From Mactromeris polynyma (Eukaryota; Mollusca; Bivalvia; Venerida; Mactridae), in the NCBI GenBank assembly GCA_032209605.1, contig JASFXZ010000038.1:4774001-4838000 (forward strand): DNA of 64,000 nucleotides, given 5' to 3'. A model generated the notes under the pieces. That model ran no database searches and was not told the DNA's origin. It worked only from the letters and a program-made list of their open reading frames with translations. A program made the translations under genes and the position numbers. This document shows, one piece after another, positions 15,001 through 23,894 of this stretch (positions are counted from its first letter, which is position 1; every line of letters begins with the position of its first letter).

Positions 15001-18000
15001 ATGAGATGTGAAATTATTCTGTGCAGTACATTGTACAGTAAAACCTCAATAATAAGACCACCCTTAGGACCTCTTCTTATTGAGGTGGTCTTAATACTGA
15101 GGTTTATTAAAGAGCACAGCAGTGGAAATGGTGTTGAAAATTGTGTTCTTGATTCTAATGTGGTCTTATTATTGAGGTGGTCTTTAGGTGAGGTTTTATT
15201 GTATTTTCTATGTACAAGAGTTTATTTTAACGATACAATAGGAGAATTATCGGGTCATAAAAAATATGTTTGGACACGGATATCTACTGCGATTTTCTGT
15301 GAAAGCTAGACTTGGTCTTAATTTGTCAAACTATCTGAGAACTGACGTAGTTTAATAATTAAATGTTATATGATTGATTTAAACCCTGCACTATATGGAG
15401 AAAAGCAGCTATGTACAGTGACTTGCTGCAATAAATTGTTTTTGCTAGATTATTTTGAGATGTTATTTGTATTTACATGCAACTGAATTGGTACAAGGAT
15501 TTTTTTGGCTTCAAAAAGTTGCCAGATTATCAAATGTACATTATGCACATGTCTATATTTTGCTCGTCACATCAATGAATATCTCGCGTAAAGGACTCTG
15601 AATGTCAAATACAGTCGGACCTCGTTTATCTGACAACCTTCTATCCGAATATTTCGTATCATCCGAAATAAATATCAGGTCCTGATGTGTCTTCTTAGGC
15701 ATGTTGAATTGAAATGGGCTATTCGATTTTATAGTTTATTCAATATAAAATTTCAGACCCAACGAATTCGAATGAATGAGGTCTGGCTGTATATCCTAAT
15801 GCTCAGGAATAATGGACAAAAGGACTCCAACACAGAGTTCCATTGTTAATTGAAGAAACTTAGTTTCAATTTTGTTTGCTATTTCTTTGATACAGATACA
15901 TCAGCTACTGGTCAGTATGGCGATAGAGGGTGAGTTATCACTGGATGCTGTATCAGAATTCCTCTCTGCTATAAATGTGAAGATGTCAGCACTAGGGGTG
16001 TTTAAGGATGCTATAGAATATGTACTGTCATGTCTGAGGTAAGTAAGCATCTGTGTGCTATTTAAGTGCTGTTGTATATACACGATATGATTTATATATT
16101 GTATACTTAATGCCATTAAATACGCAACTATTTCACTGAGCCTTCATTTTGTTCCGAGTGTTAAATGCGTTTTATTGTAACAAACGTGTAATCATTCATC
16201 AAAAAGAAATCAAACTATTGCCCTAGTATTCATACTTCATAATTTATTAAGTTTAGAAAAATTTAGTATGAAGTATTAATAATTATTTATAATGTCACGG
16301 TGTTGACACGGACAACTTTTAGTTGCATTTTTAATGGCCTTGAGTTTATATTGAATTCTAGATCTGTAACCAGAGAGAATGCTTCATGCTTTTTAAGTTA
16401 GTGGTTTTCATGTTCAGTGTCTGCGTGAAATGAAATAGCTGTGTAAAACTGGTCTTCTCATGTCATTTTAAGTATCTTGCTGTATTTCACAAATTATAAT
16501 AGAGGTGAATATGTCGGTGTTATGAATTCAACCGTTCTTCCCTTTCAGTGAGAAACAAACAACATTTAAACCCTTGGTTGAAGTTAGAAGTCTTTCATCA
16601 CTGGAAAAAATTGTAGAAAATGTTCAAGATCATATTGAAGCAGGGTATGAATATTGTCTCATGCTTTAATTGTAACCGTTGTTTCACGTGCTGATTTGTA
16701 CGTCTACTCTTTTACATGGGCACTGTTTCTGTCCAGCAATATATCAAGTGATGGAAGCGAAACTCATCGTTCTGGATACAAATGTAGAGGCAGATAGACG
16801 TGTTTACATTCACACCTCTATATGTACATCAACAATCCATCCTGAATAGAAATATCTTTGTATTGCTTTTATGCCCCCACTCTAAAAGGGGGGGGGTTGC
16901 ATGTAGATTTGCCGTTGTCCGTCTGTCTGCTATCCGTCCGTTCTTCTGTCCGTTACAACATCTTGTGTTGCACGTATCTCCAACAGTATATTAGCTAGAC
17001 TCACAAAACTTTATGGGAATGTTCACCAGCATGTGTAGTTGTGCACCTGGGTTTCATGTATGATTATAGTAAATACCTTTAAATGTATCTTACAATTATA
17101 ATTAAGACGAGTATAGGTATAAACATGAATCATTGTGTCTGAGGTTAAACGTTAACATACAGTATGTGTCTACTCTTGTGATACTGTTCTTGAGTTTTTT
17201 TTTCTTTACCATGATGTTAAAAATCAGAAAACCTTAACACAGCTTTGGTCATTGAATGAAGGTTAATAATGATACTATTTGTGTCAGTTGAACATGTATG
17301 CAATATATTTGTTTTATCTTATAGGGGTGACTTGATCAGTTCAGAGAGATTGTTATCCCAGCTGAGGCCATTTTGCTCGAATTCATCAGTTGACGTACAA
17401 CCACGGCTGGACGTTCTTCATATTCTTGAGAAGGTAGGCAAATATGGGGTTGTTGTATTTCGATTTTTTTTTCATGAACTTTCCTGTTTAGTTGAGTTAA
17501 GTTTGTGATGCCCTGTTGGTGCATGTAAGTAATGGCAAAGAACGTGTCACTTAGTGCTCAGTTTGAGGTATATATGATTACTAGTTTCCAGATAGCAACT
17601 GACATAAGTTGAGTTAAGACATCCTATAAAGTTTTCCGCACAAACATTTTTATTTTACAGTTTTTTAAACTGTCCTAAGCCATCAGAATTTTTTATCAAT
17701 ATAAGCTTATTGATATGCATTGTTTCATGTAATGTTTATAACTTACACAGTGGTTTATACATCCTTTTTCTTTTATACAATGAATTTCTGAATTTTCAGA
17801 AGAATGATTGGGTTACCCTGTAACTATTCACCCTTATGTGTTTATTAGGAACACATTGACCTAATAGTGTTCAAAGCACTGTTGGACATTCTGGTTTATT
17901 ATGATTGTACACTATAACATGGCTTGGGACTACTAGTAAGCTAAATGTTTATTTGATATATAATTCCTCTTACTTTTCAGAGATTCAAATTATCGGAAGA

Positions 18001-21000
18001 GGATTCTGTATTGTTAACTTTATACAGAACCCAGGCAATCGTTACTGAAGCTTGGTCCCAATGCCAGGTACGTTTATGTTTAGAAACAAGTCTTAAGAGT
18101 TGAGGACTGCGTGGGGAGGTATTGTCTTGTGTATGTGGCGTTCCCCGTAGTTACGTATTCTCTCAAGATAGCCTGTTGTTTAGTGAGTTCACTTTCCTGA
18201 GAATATAATGCACAGAGGTTTCACTGTATTTGAGCATGCTCTTTTAAACTCATGTACTGATGATGAAACTGCGTTATGTTTTGTGGATTGTTGTTTTTCC
18301 TGAGGTCTGCGTGGGGAGGTATTGTCTTGTGTATGTGGCGTTCCCCGTAGTTACGTATTCTCTCTGTTTTAAGAGGGCACTGTTTCTGAGGTTCCGGTTT
18401 TCGAAGGTTCAGTTTTCAGATATCGGTAGCTTTCAAATGGCCAGATGTTTCGAGGGTCCTTTCATCAGATAGCCCATTGTCCAGTTATTCAGATACATTG
18501 TCATTTCGGGGGTCAAGTTTTCAGTATAAAGATAGCCTGTTGTTTAGTGAGTTCGCTTTCCTGAGAATATAATTCACAGAGGTTTCACTGTATTTGAGCA
18601 TGCTCTTTTAAACTCGTGTACTGATGATGAAACTGGTGCCGATGGATGGTTTTCTAGAATGTATTTATCACCATGTATATTGATGGCATGTAAATATAGA
18701 CACAATTTCTTTCTAGTAGGTATTTAGTGCCAGCAATTGTGTAAATTCAGCACAGTCTATGACTGAATATGTATAGGGAATGTATAAATTGTTACTGTGT
18801 TCAAAATGCAATTTCACTAGCAGAGAGTGTTTGTTTTTAGGTATCTGAGAAAGAAATTAGCTCTGCCACTTCTAGAAGTAAATTGTTTTTCACTCTGTTG
18901 GATAAAACAAAGTCTGTAAGTGGAGACAACACTGGGGAGACAGAGTTCACTGCCCTTTGTCGTCTGCTGAAACAGTGGCCTCCATTTGCTAACAGTGGGT
19001 ATGTATATTTATGAGAGACATTTCTATTGAATAAAACGTATGATGAATACAATGTATTGCTATACCTTTCAAAGAGCTATTTCTTATAGGGTTTTACCTA
19101 AAAGTCACATAAATAGCCAGGGTCATGTAGTGAAATTTCCTGCTATAAGGGAAGTGGAAGACCTCGTGTGGACACCTTGGAAGAACTATTGACCTCCTAT
19201 AAGCCAGGTGGATGGCTTCCTCACAAATTCTACACCTCAGGTGGGATTCTATCCTGCAGCATTGATGAGCAAGTGATTGAAAGTCTGCAACCATAACCAG
19301 ATTGGCATATAAGACAAGTTGTAATTCCAGTCTGTTTTATACAGGCTGACTTTTATATAGGACATATGCACTGGTTGATTTAAGTGGATATTTGAGAAAT
19401 TGATCAGATAATTTTTTACATTGCTTTGCTATGTTCACTTCAACATATAATCTTAAATAAGGAATAATTATCGAATTATATGGACAATTTTAAAAATTGT
19501 TTCTCAACCAAAATACTATTTTCTAAAATACATAACATTTGTTGCCTAATAAAATTTTAGTTATTGATAACTGTTTTGTAATTTTCAGATCAGAATACCC
19601 ATGGGCTTGCTTGTTTCAATCCATGATAGAAAGTGGTTGTCATAGCAATGTGAATCATGTTTTAGAAACAATGAGGACTTTTAGGACTGGTTTATCATTT
19701 AAGGTAAAGATCTACTAAGGCGAACAATTTTTTTGTTTTGCAAAATAGCGTAGAGTTGTTTCATGTAACTTAAAGATTACCTTAAAATTGTATCAAGTTG
19801 TTTGTATAGTTTAAATATATCTTAAATTGTGACTACATTTTATAATTAATATTATCACTCATGATAACTGCTTCCTGAAGAACTAACCAGTATACTCGCA
19901 TGGAATTCAGGAATTGTTAAGTTTGCAGTTTCAGCCTTGCCCTCGATGGGATTGGAACTTTTGTTTGTTTTGGGCTTTACCCTGTTCCTCCAGATTATAT
20001 CATATATATATACTGCTGTCAGTTGACCTAACCAGTGCTCCTGGGTTACCAACCAGTACTAACCTGCATTCTCAACAGCTCTCGGGCATTTCCGTATCAC
20101 TTCGTTACTCGGATAACACCCTCTAGTGTATGTAAGGCGGAGCACTATGTAGCAAAACTCAACATTTTGTGCGGTCAAGAAATAGTTCTCGTAAAACGGA
20201 TTTATGATTTCAATAACTTCGATAAATTCACGTAAGAGATGGATTATCGTTGTCATTTCTAGTTAAAACCTCACATATTTCAGTCTTCATATAGCTTAAA
20301 TATTAGATTCATCAGCACTCCAGCGTTCACGCCACCATCTTGTTTTCATGACGTTCGAACGGTATTTCCTAAAGTAGTGCCTAACGTACATCCGAGGCAC
20401 TTGACATAGTTGGCCGAGGATTTCTGAATGTACTAACCTGTTCATTCCCTAGCAACTGACAACTTCTCCACATAATTCAAGAGTTCAGAAGTAGAGGGCA
20501 AATAACTTTGGATGCATTGGCTTCAGTCAAATTGTCAAGGAAAAACATAAACTTGCCCAGGTTTCAAACATTTAAATAAAGAAGCATATAGACTTGTTTC
20601 ATTTTCACCCAATAAGTTGTTGCTGTAAATCATTTATCAACATATCTTGCATGTTACTAAAATTCTACATGTTATTCTTAATTTTTATCTTCCACAGAAT
20701 GTGGAGTCACTCTACCAAGATATGTTGAAACATGAATTCTTTCTGCAAGCGGTCACTTGTGTCCTCATCTCTGCACAGAAAAAACTTTTCTCAGCGGCTA
20801 TGGAAGTGCTTTCACAGCAACAACAGGTTTGCAATGAATTACTTGTATGTCAAATGTTAAAATTGTGTTACACCCATTTTGTATTGGAAGAAATGATTAC
20901 TTATTTTGTCTGCATTTTGTAATTTAATTGATTGCATTTACATTTTTGCATTTCACCTCGCTCCCAACCCTCCATTAATCAAACCGACCCCAAACATTTC

Positions 21001-21512
21001 CATGGAGGATCAGTAACAAACCCAATATATTAATTATAGTTTGTCATTTATTAGCCATTGTACAGGTTTTCAAAAGTTACTCGAGACTTTAATTTGAATT
21101 GAAATATGCCTTCTTTGGAGATACTTTATGGATTCCAAATATCCTCTAAAATACATACAGGATATGTCTCCATCCGATTGATGAAGCTAGTGTCATAGTC
21201 TTATCATTTCACATTTGTACATTACAGTTTGAAGAAGACCCAGACTTTATTTGTTTGATTCTGAAACATCATCTGGTACCAGAACTTGTGCCAACACCAC
21301 ACTACCCTGTGATTTTGAATTATCTTCTATCGAATCAGGATCCAGAATTTGAGTCACCTGACTACATGTCTCTTGAAGGATTAGCCAATGAGCTGCGAGC
21401 TAAAGGATTTGAAGCTGAAGCTGGGAGTTTGTTGATGAAAGCAAAATCTGCACCACCAATGTTACAAACGTTTGGAGCAGCATTAGGTTCTCTGTCTAAA
21501 TGGTTTAAATAG
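1..21512 (+). CDS. NBAS: NBAS, C-terminal half (27 exons, 5' end outside window)
   Basis: NBAS is the large subunit of the NRZ (NBAS-RINT1-ZW10) tether, which acts at the ER in Golgi-to-ER retrograde transport; vertebrate NBAS is also linked to nonsense-mediated decay. Exons read from splice sites: 1-79, 730-842, 1501-1580, 2223-2318, 3573-3694, 4168-4255, 5159-5464, 6407-6536, 7491-7567, 8014-8161, 8857-9009, 9608-9674, 10723-10833, 11118-11362, 11815-11933, 12668-12760, 13267-13380, 13862-13953, 14333-14492, 15896-16038, 16549-16644, 17325-17433, 17981-18067, 18841-18998, 19589-19703, 20698-20826, 21228-21512. All junctions are GT-AG, phases match throughout, and after the first two bases the sum is 1,171 codons including the stop. 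Family landmarks appear in the right order: EYFNS..NLTDSCMDLA, EDFGVTILPLQV, AWDVC, CHPFYE, LSLAYLLAL, YYYALQIYS, YPSIEGTDHQ, LRPFC and the terminal EAEAGSLL. The first exons correspond to the end of the Sec39 domain. No frameshift was seen. The exon cut at position 1 is incomplete. Confidence 0.95.
260..337 (+). mobile_element. Tigger/pogo-like element fragment, CAGTCGGACCTC family
   Basis: A TA is followed by CAGTCGGACCTCATTTATTC and then TCTATCCGAATAC, the same left end as the copies at 7775 and 15612. The right end is missing. It lies in NBAS intron 1. Confidence 0.6.
895..1072. mobile_element. MITE, CAGTAAAACCTCA family, copy 1
   Basis: A 178-bp element with ends CAGTAAAACCTCAGTAATAA and TGAGGTTTTACTG, flanked by TA on both sides. 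The interior alternates AATAAGACCACC-type and GGTGGTCTTATT-type motifs around a core containing AGAGCAAAACAGTGAAAATG. The TA duplication and CAGT ends fit a non-autonomous Tigger/pogo-like (Tc1-mariner superfamily) element. It lies in NBAS intron 2. Confidence 0.75.
1610..1865. mobile_element. Inverted-repeat MITE, ATCTCTCAAAGCATCTCAA family
   Basis: The left end GATCTCTCAAAGCATCTCAA is mirrored by TTGAGATGCTTTGAGAGAT at the right end. The interior holds many GAGAT/ATCTC palindromic motifs (CTCAGCTCAGTATGAGATTT and similar). A diverged relative sits at 14646-14866. It has no coding capacity and lies in NBAS intron 3. Confidence 0.7.
2472..3098. mobile_element. MITE, CAGTAAAACCTCA family, copy 2, with expanded minisatellite
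   Basis: The left end is CAGAAAAACCTCACTTTAAG after TA. The right part shows the family core (GTCCATTTTCACTGTTTTGG) and ATTATTGAGG near 3086, before TA. Between them the family's own AAGACCACCT motif has expanded, as described in the next entry. It lies in NBAS intron 4. Confidence 0.7.
2484..2995 (+). repeat. Minisatellite of about 16-17 bp, CTCTRTACTAAGACCAC
   Basis: About 30 tandem copies of a 16-17-bp unit. Variants shift along the array: CTGTACTAAGACCAC, then CTATACTAAGACCAC, then CTATGATAAGACCAC, then CTATAATAAGACCAC. The unit is the subterminal motif of the surrounding MITE family, so the array grew from inside a transposon copy. Confidence 0.9.
3436..3496 (-). repeat. SINE-like tRNA-derived fragment
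   Basis: On the minus strand, GTGGTCGAGGGCCTGAATCC is followed about 20 nt later by GAGTTCGAATCCCACC, a good match to a pol III B box (GGTTCGANNCC). It lacks a full cloverleaf and so reads as a degenerate SINE head rather than a tRNA gene. Confidence 0.45.
3573..4255 (+). CDS. NBAS: NBAS exons 5-6, end of Sec39-like region
   Basis: Exon 5 (3573-3694) encodes an alpha-helical stretch with EELMSTSHGAAWDVCVDLAE; it ends in phase 2. Exon 6 (4168-4255) continues with VELLSFAVTFCDADMIEPVL. This matches the order of the Sec39-domain segment of NBAS, in which helical repeats contact the other NRZ subunits. The intron between them carries no recognisable element. Confidence 0.9.
4487..4622. mobile_element. 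134-bp foldback MITE
   Basis: Arms of about 38 nt (TATACAGGTTGTCGG... and its near-perfect reverse complement ...CCAACAACCTGTATA) flank a 55-nt centre. The arms include GGGGGAATATAAC mirrored by GTTATATTCCCC. It lies in NBAS intron 6 and would form a strong RNA hairpin when transcribed. Confidence 0.75.
4676..4742 (-). repeat. SINE-like tRNA-derived fragment
   Basis: The minus strand reads TTAGTAGTGTGTTCACCTTG, then GAGGTCATGGGTATGATTCC, resembling A-box and B-box spacing of a tRNA-derived SINE. No complete acceptor stem is visible. Confidence 0.4.
5159..5464 (+). CDS. NBAS: NBAS exon 7, linker with CHPFYE motif
   Basis: This is the longest internal exon (306 nt, phase 0 in and out). It encodes VLYERISSK, then a Thr/Gln-rich linker (TKQTTKAVLSTITDSKWW) and the conserved SCHPFYEGHIENCYCDV segment that NBAS orthologues carry just after the Sec39 region. 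A longer open frame reads past 5464 to 5530, but the extra residues are intronic: GTAAGA at 5465 is a good donor and the next exon, at 6407, joins in frame. Confidence 0.92.
5579..5741. mobile_element. 163-bp inverted-repeat MITE
   Basis: The ends AGCCAATTGTATAAAACTGG and (reverse complement of right) AGCCAACTGTATAAAAATGG are mirrored. The interior is rich in AACCAAA and TTTGGTT motifs. It lies in NBAS intron 7. Confidence 0.7.
6610..6820. mobile_element. MITE, CAGTAAAACCTCA family, copy 3
   Basis: The left end is worn (GTAAAACTCA). Next come AAGACCACCTCAATAATAAA, the family core, and a right end GAAGTTTTACTG followed by TA. It lies in NBAS intron 8. Confidence 0.65.
7024..7385. mobile_element. 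Tc1/mariner-like MITE with CACTGCC ends
   Basis: The left end CACTGCCATCCGAAAGTTTC and the right end GAACTTTTGGTGGGCAGTG are mirrored over about 25 bp, and TA flanks both sides. The CACTG...AAAGTT pattern resembles Tc1-type termini. It is 362 bp with no transposase and lies in NBAS intron 8. Confidence 0.75.
7775..7900 (+). mobile_element. Tigger/pogo-like fragment, CAGTCGGACCTC family
   Basis: TA, then CAGTCGGATCTCATTTATTT, TCTATCCGAATACATGG and AAATATCAGGTCC follow the complete copy at 15612. The right end is not recognisable. It lies in NBAS intron 9. Confidence 0.6.
9123..9274. mobile_element. MITE, CAGTAAAACCTCA family, copy 4
   Basis: A 152-bp element with intact ends (CAGTAAAACCTCAATAATAA and ATTGAGGTTTTACTG) and a TA on both sides. 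The core has TTGCTCTTTATTTATACTCA. It lies in NBAS intron 11. Confidence 0.8.
9803..10120. mobile_element. hAT-like MITE, TAGGGATGTCAACGAAT family
   Basis: The left end TAGGATGTCAACGAATATTC is mirrored by GGTTGACATCCCTA. The interior shares segments (such as TTGATAAGCATAAAG and GGCCCTGAAAATATTAGTGA) with the copy at 47313, which lies in reverse orientation. (T/C)AGGGNTG termini are usual for hAT elements; no clean 8-bp target duplication was found. Confidence 0.65.
10442..10609. mobile_element. Possible small CAGGGG-ended MITE
   Basis: CAGGGGTTTCATTTGACC at the left and GTGGTGCCCCTG at the right share only CAGGGG as an inverted terminus. GATCAAAGTGACCC in the interior echoes the left end. 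It may be a worn hAT-type MITE; the match is short. Confidence 0.3.
11118..11362 (+). CDS. NBAS: NBAS exon 14
   Basis: A 245-nt exon entering in phase 2 and leaving in phase 1. It encodes LSVEELQTRVTKLNILEVL, TYVYPSIEGTDHQMLLYYY and HIKLLKKLKAIAAG, all collinear with the C-terminal helical half of NBAS. The last Gly codon is completed by exon 15 at 11815 (GLDYKRL), which supports both splice sites. Confidence 0.92.
11588..11676. repeat. Hairpin with about 20-bp arms
   Basis: TCACAGGTACTTGAAACA is mirrored by TGTTTCAAGTACCTGTGA, with about 53 nt between. The arms are perfect over 18 bp. It lies in NBAS intron 14 and so would be transcribed. It could be a tiny MITE or a mirtron/miRNA-like hairpin; the long AT-rich loop argues for the former. 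Confidence 0.6.
12302..12541. mobile_element. Possible MITE with TAGCCTGG ends
   Basis: TAGCCTGGAAACCTGACC at the left and CATGACCCCAGGCTAG at the right are inverted over roughly 9-12 bp. The interior is more GC-rich than the surrounding intron and contains AAGTTTATCACGTGATCAAG. It lies in NBAS intron 15. Confidence 0.45.
12808..12987. mobile_element. MITE, CAGTAAAACCTCA family, copy 5
   Basis: A 180-bp copy with ends CAGTAAAATCTCAATAATAA and GTGAGGTTTTACGG. The core AGAGCAAAACAGTGAAAATG matches copies 1 and 6. TA remains only on the left. It lies in NBAS intron 16. Confidence 0.75.
14549..14605 (+). repeat. SINE-like tRNA-derived fragment
   Basis: GAGGGTTTGAATCCTGTC is a B-box-like match (GGTTTGAATCC) preceded by CAACTCTTGATACCAAGG. 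It is short and degenerate, in NBAS intron 19. Confidence 0.35.
14646..14866. mobile_element. Inverted-repeat MITE related to 1610-1865
   Basis: It shares the AAATCTCAGCTCAAAT and TTTGAGATG...GAGATCGGTGCCTG motifs and the ACCGGACTCAAAACGAAAA core with the copy at 1610. The ends are more diverged. It lies in NBAS intron 19. Confidence 0.6.
15036..15201. mobile_element. MITE, CAGTAAAACCTCA family, copy 6
   Basis: TA-flanked, with ends CAGTAAAACCTCAATAATAA and GTGAGGTTTTATTG. The core has AGAGCACAGCAGTGGAAATG. It lies in NBAS intron 19. Confidence 0.8.
15612..15789. mobile_element. Complete Tigger/pogo-like MITE, CAGTCGGACCTC family
   Basis: A 178-bp element with ends CAGTCGGACCTCGTTTATC and GAATGAGGTCTGGCTG (inverted) and TA on both sides. 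It shows the family's TCTATCCGAAT and AAATATCAGGTCC interior and serves as reference for the fragments at 260 and 7775. It lies in NBAS intron 19. Confidence 0.75.
16866..17050 (+). repeat. Dispersed repeat with GTCCGTCTGTC run
   Basis: TGCCCCCACTCTAAAAGGGGG is followed by a stretch of GTCCGTCTGTCTGCTATCCG type, then TTAGCTAGACTCACAAAACT. A poly-G hairpin followed by CCGTC repeats is a common dispersed repeat in bivalve genomes as I recall; the exact class is unknown. It lies in NBAS intron 21. Confidence 0.45.
18100..18635 (+). repeat. Split duplication inside NBAS intron 23
   Basis: Copy 1 (about 18100-18270) contains block P (TGCGTGGGGAGGTATTGTCT...) directly joined to block Q (AAGATAGCCTGTTGTTTAGT...). 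In the second copy, P (18307-18365) and Q (18531-18635) are separated by about 165 bp. Both blocks are almost identical between copies. Confidence 0.85.
21228..21512 (+). CDS. NBAS: NBAS terminal coding exon
   Basis: The acceptor is the CAG before 21228. The exon is 95 codons including the TAG at 21510-21512. It encodes FEEDPDFICLILKHHLVPEL, then YPVILNYLL, then LRAKGFEAEAGSLLMKAKSA and a short FGAALGSLSKWFK tail. EAEAGSLL followed by a roughly 20-residue tail is how NBAS proteins end, so this is the natural C-terminus rather than a truncation. Confidence 0.93.
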   Translation, partial: FEEDPDFICLILKHHLVPELVPTPHYPVILNYLLSNQDPEFESPDYMSLEGLANELRAKGFEAEAGSLLMKAKSAPPMLQTFGAALGSLSKWFK

Positions 21513-21800
21513 CTTCACAAAATCATGAACTTAAGTTTGTTAATGTGCTCAATTTGTTGTATTTTTGCCTACAGTTGTTACATGTGCAATGGTTGAATCA
21601 CGTTTTATTATGCATGACTGACTTTGTGGTGCAAATGTTGGTAGTCATGGTTGTCATATATGATTAATTTTATCTTGGAAACTAACATTGATGATTCCCA
21701 TTAATGTCTAGAAATCATGCCAAATGTGTCAACTCTGTTAGATTTGGAAATGTTCTCCAATTTAAATGTAAAATAAAGGAAATGATGTTTCACTCTAGCA
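21513..21800 (+). terminator. NBAS: NBAS 3' UTR and polyadenylation signal
   Basis: About 260 nt of AT-rich sequence follow the stop codon. A canonical AATAAA lies at 21772-21777 and is followed by a T-rich, GT-containing stretch. The cleavage site is inferred to be near 21790-21800. No other AATAAA was noticed between the stop codon and this one. Confidence 0.7.
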
Positions 21801-22034
21801 AAGCCTGAATTTACTGTTAACAAAGAAATCTGCTCTTGTTATATTATTTAAGGATTGAAAATTATTGATAAGGAACAATGATATTTATCTGTACAACAAC
21901 GCAAGCTGCAAGTTACAATATAGACATTCTGGCACACCCGAGTTCTAATTTAGTCAGTCAAATGATACATAAGTATGTAGTTTCTCTCGTCCTGGTTCCA
22001 CAAAACTTTTCATATTGAGATTTCTTCCAGTTAA

Positions 22035-22675
22035 AGGTGCTGAACTCCAGATTGACGAGCGAGCAAAAAAAAAGAAAATTGTCAAATATTTACAAAATCT
22101 TGATATTGTTGCACGTAAAGCTCTAAAACATTATTACTTTCATTCATCATTACTTGCGAAACATTGTCATAGCGTAGTTTTTCGTATTTTTCCATCGAAA
22201 ATTTTACTAGGGTTAGTCTACCCTGTAAATCTAAAAATAGAACCGTAAACATTGAGCTCATGCACATTCGGAACGTCTCTGTCATTCAAACAAATCATCA
22301 GCGCAAAGAAAAGAATAAATGCAGTAAACAAGGTAGCTATAAGTCACTTACTATATTTGCACGCAACGAAAATAAATAATCACTGAACAATTATCTCCTC
22401 GATGTCAGTAGTGGATTACGCCATTGTGTATGTTTATTTTGCTAATTGATCATGTGACTCGTGAGGTGCATGCTGGATGGGAACTCCGCGGTATTTTTAA
22501 ACTGGAAAACTCCGATTGCTCGATATTACGACGGCGATTTAATTAGCCTAATTGCTTTAAATTATTCAAATATTCACCATCTACAGCTTTTATTGACGTG
22601 TATGATGATACAACTACACATATTTTGCGGAATTGCAAAAACCACGATTTGTTTTCAATCTGGAGTTCAGCACCT
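22035..22675. mobile_element. TTAA-bounded inverted-repeat element, 641 bp
   Basis: The ends AGGTGCTGAACTCCAGATTG and CAATCTGGAGTTCAGCACCT are inverted with at most one mismatch, and TTAA flanks both sides (22031-22034 and 22676-22679). A TTAA target is the hallmark of piggyBac-type insertion, though the termini do not show the usual CCC start. The interior is AT-rich with no transposase. Confidence 0.7.
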
Positions 22676-22679
22676 TTAA

Positions 22680-23260
22680 ACATTTCATTTCCTACATAAT
22701 TGTGCATAGAAATAAGGCAACAAGCAATTCCACCATTGATATGTATAAATATGTTTACAAACAATCTTATTTTATACGACCATCGTGACAGGATGTATTA
22801 TGGGATCACCCGTGGTGGACGGGTGATGTCTGCTCTCCAACTCATGCAGTATTTATTGGATAAACACCAAACTTGGTCATAATCGTTATGGACATATAAC
22901 CTTGTTTCTGTTTGATTACCTGATCGCCATAGGAACCCCAGAGTAATGGCCCTTGAAAGTTTGACAGGTGTATGTTGTGACCGTCTGGTATTCTTGTTGT
23001 GTATCACTTTATCAGTCAATCTGACTAACTCTTACTGACTCTGGGTTAATCGGAGACAATCAAAGAGATGCTTTCTAAGTGACAATCAAAGAAAAGCAAC
23101 CCTTCAAATAAAAAAAGCATACCTTTACTGAATATAAGAACAAAATAAATGCGACTTACCTCTCAGAAGTATACTTGAAACTGTGTGAAGAATAATCTAA
23201 GTTTTCCCTATTACTCGAGTTATATGCAAATTGGCTATTGTTTGTCTAAGTGCATATTCA
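22680..23260. other. Intergenic, dispersed-repeat remnants only
   Basis: No gene is visible. The segment 22800-23000 (GATCACCCGTGGTGGACGGG, AAACTTGGTCATAATCGTTA, ACCCCAGAGTAATGGCCCTT) resembles a dispersed repeat whose motif AGGGCAATAACTC returns near 25880. The rest is unremarkable AT-rich sequence. Confidence 0.5.
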
Positions 23261-23263
23261 AGG

Positions 23264-23736
23264 GTTGTGCTATGATGTACGACCCAGATCAACCATATTT
23301 AATGTTACACTCAGTGGTCGTGCTATGATGTACGACCCAGATCAGCCATATTTAATGTTACACTCAGTGGTCGCGCTATGATGTACGACCCAGATCAGCC
23401 ATATTTCAGGTTTTTTTCAGTGGTCGTGCTACGATGTACGACCCAGATCAACCAAATTGTATGTTATTTTCTGTGGTCGAGCTACGTTGTAGGACCCAGG
23501 TCGACCAAATTTGGTTGATCTACGACCCAGATCTACGACTTACGACCCAGGTCGACCAAATTTGGTTGATCTACGACTTACGACCCAGGTCAACCAAATT
23601 TGGTTGATCTACAAAATACGACCCAGGTCGACCAAATTTGGTTGATCTACGACTTGCGACTCAGGTCGACCAAATGTGGTTGATCTACGACCTACGACCC
23701 AGTTCGACCAAATTTGGTTGATCTACGATCTATGCG
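23264..23736 (+). repeat. Tandem repeat, 53-bp unit passing into a CGACC palindromic unit
   Basis: The first four units have a 53-bp period (GACCC at 23281, 23334, 23387 and 23440), each with GTGCTATGATGTACGACCCA. From about 23480 the unit changes to a shorter one built on TACGACCCAGGTCGACC and the palindrome GACCAAATTTGGTTGATC. Confidence 0.85.
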
Positions 23737-23894
23737 CCAACTTCACATACCTATTTATGTGGACTTGTCGAAAAATTGAATCCCTATCAAATTTTGAGTT
23801 GTATATAATTGTCAGATGTTCTGAAAAACGCGACAACATCACCGTTCAAAAACTAACCTTTAAACTACACGGGTCGTCTTTCTGTATGTGTTTG

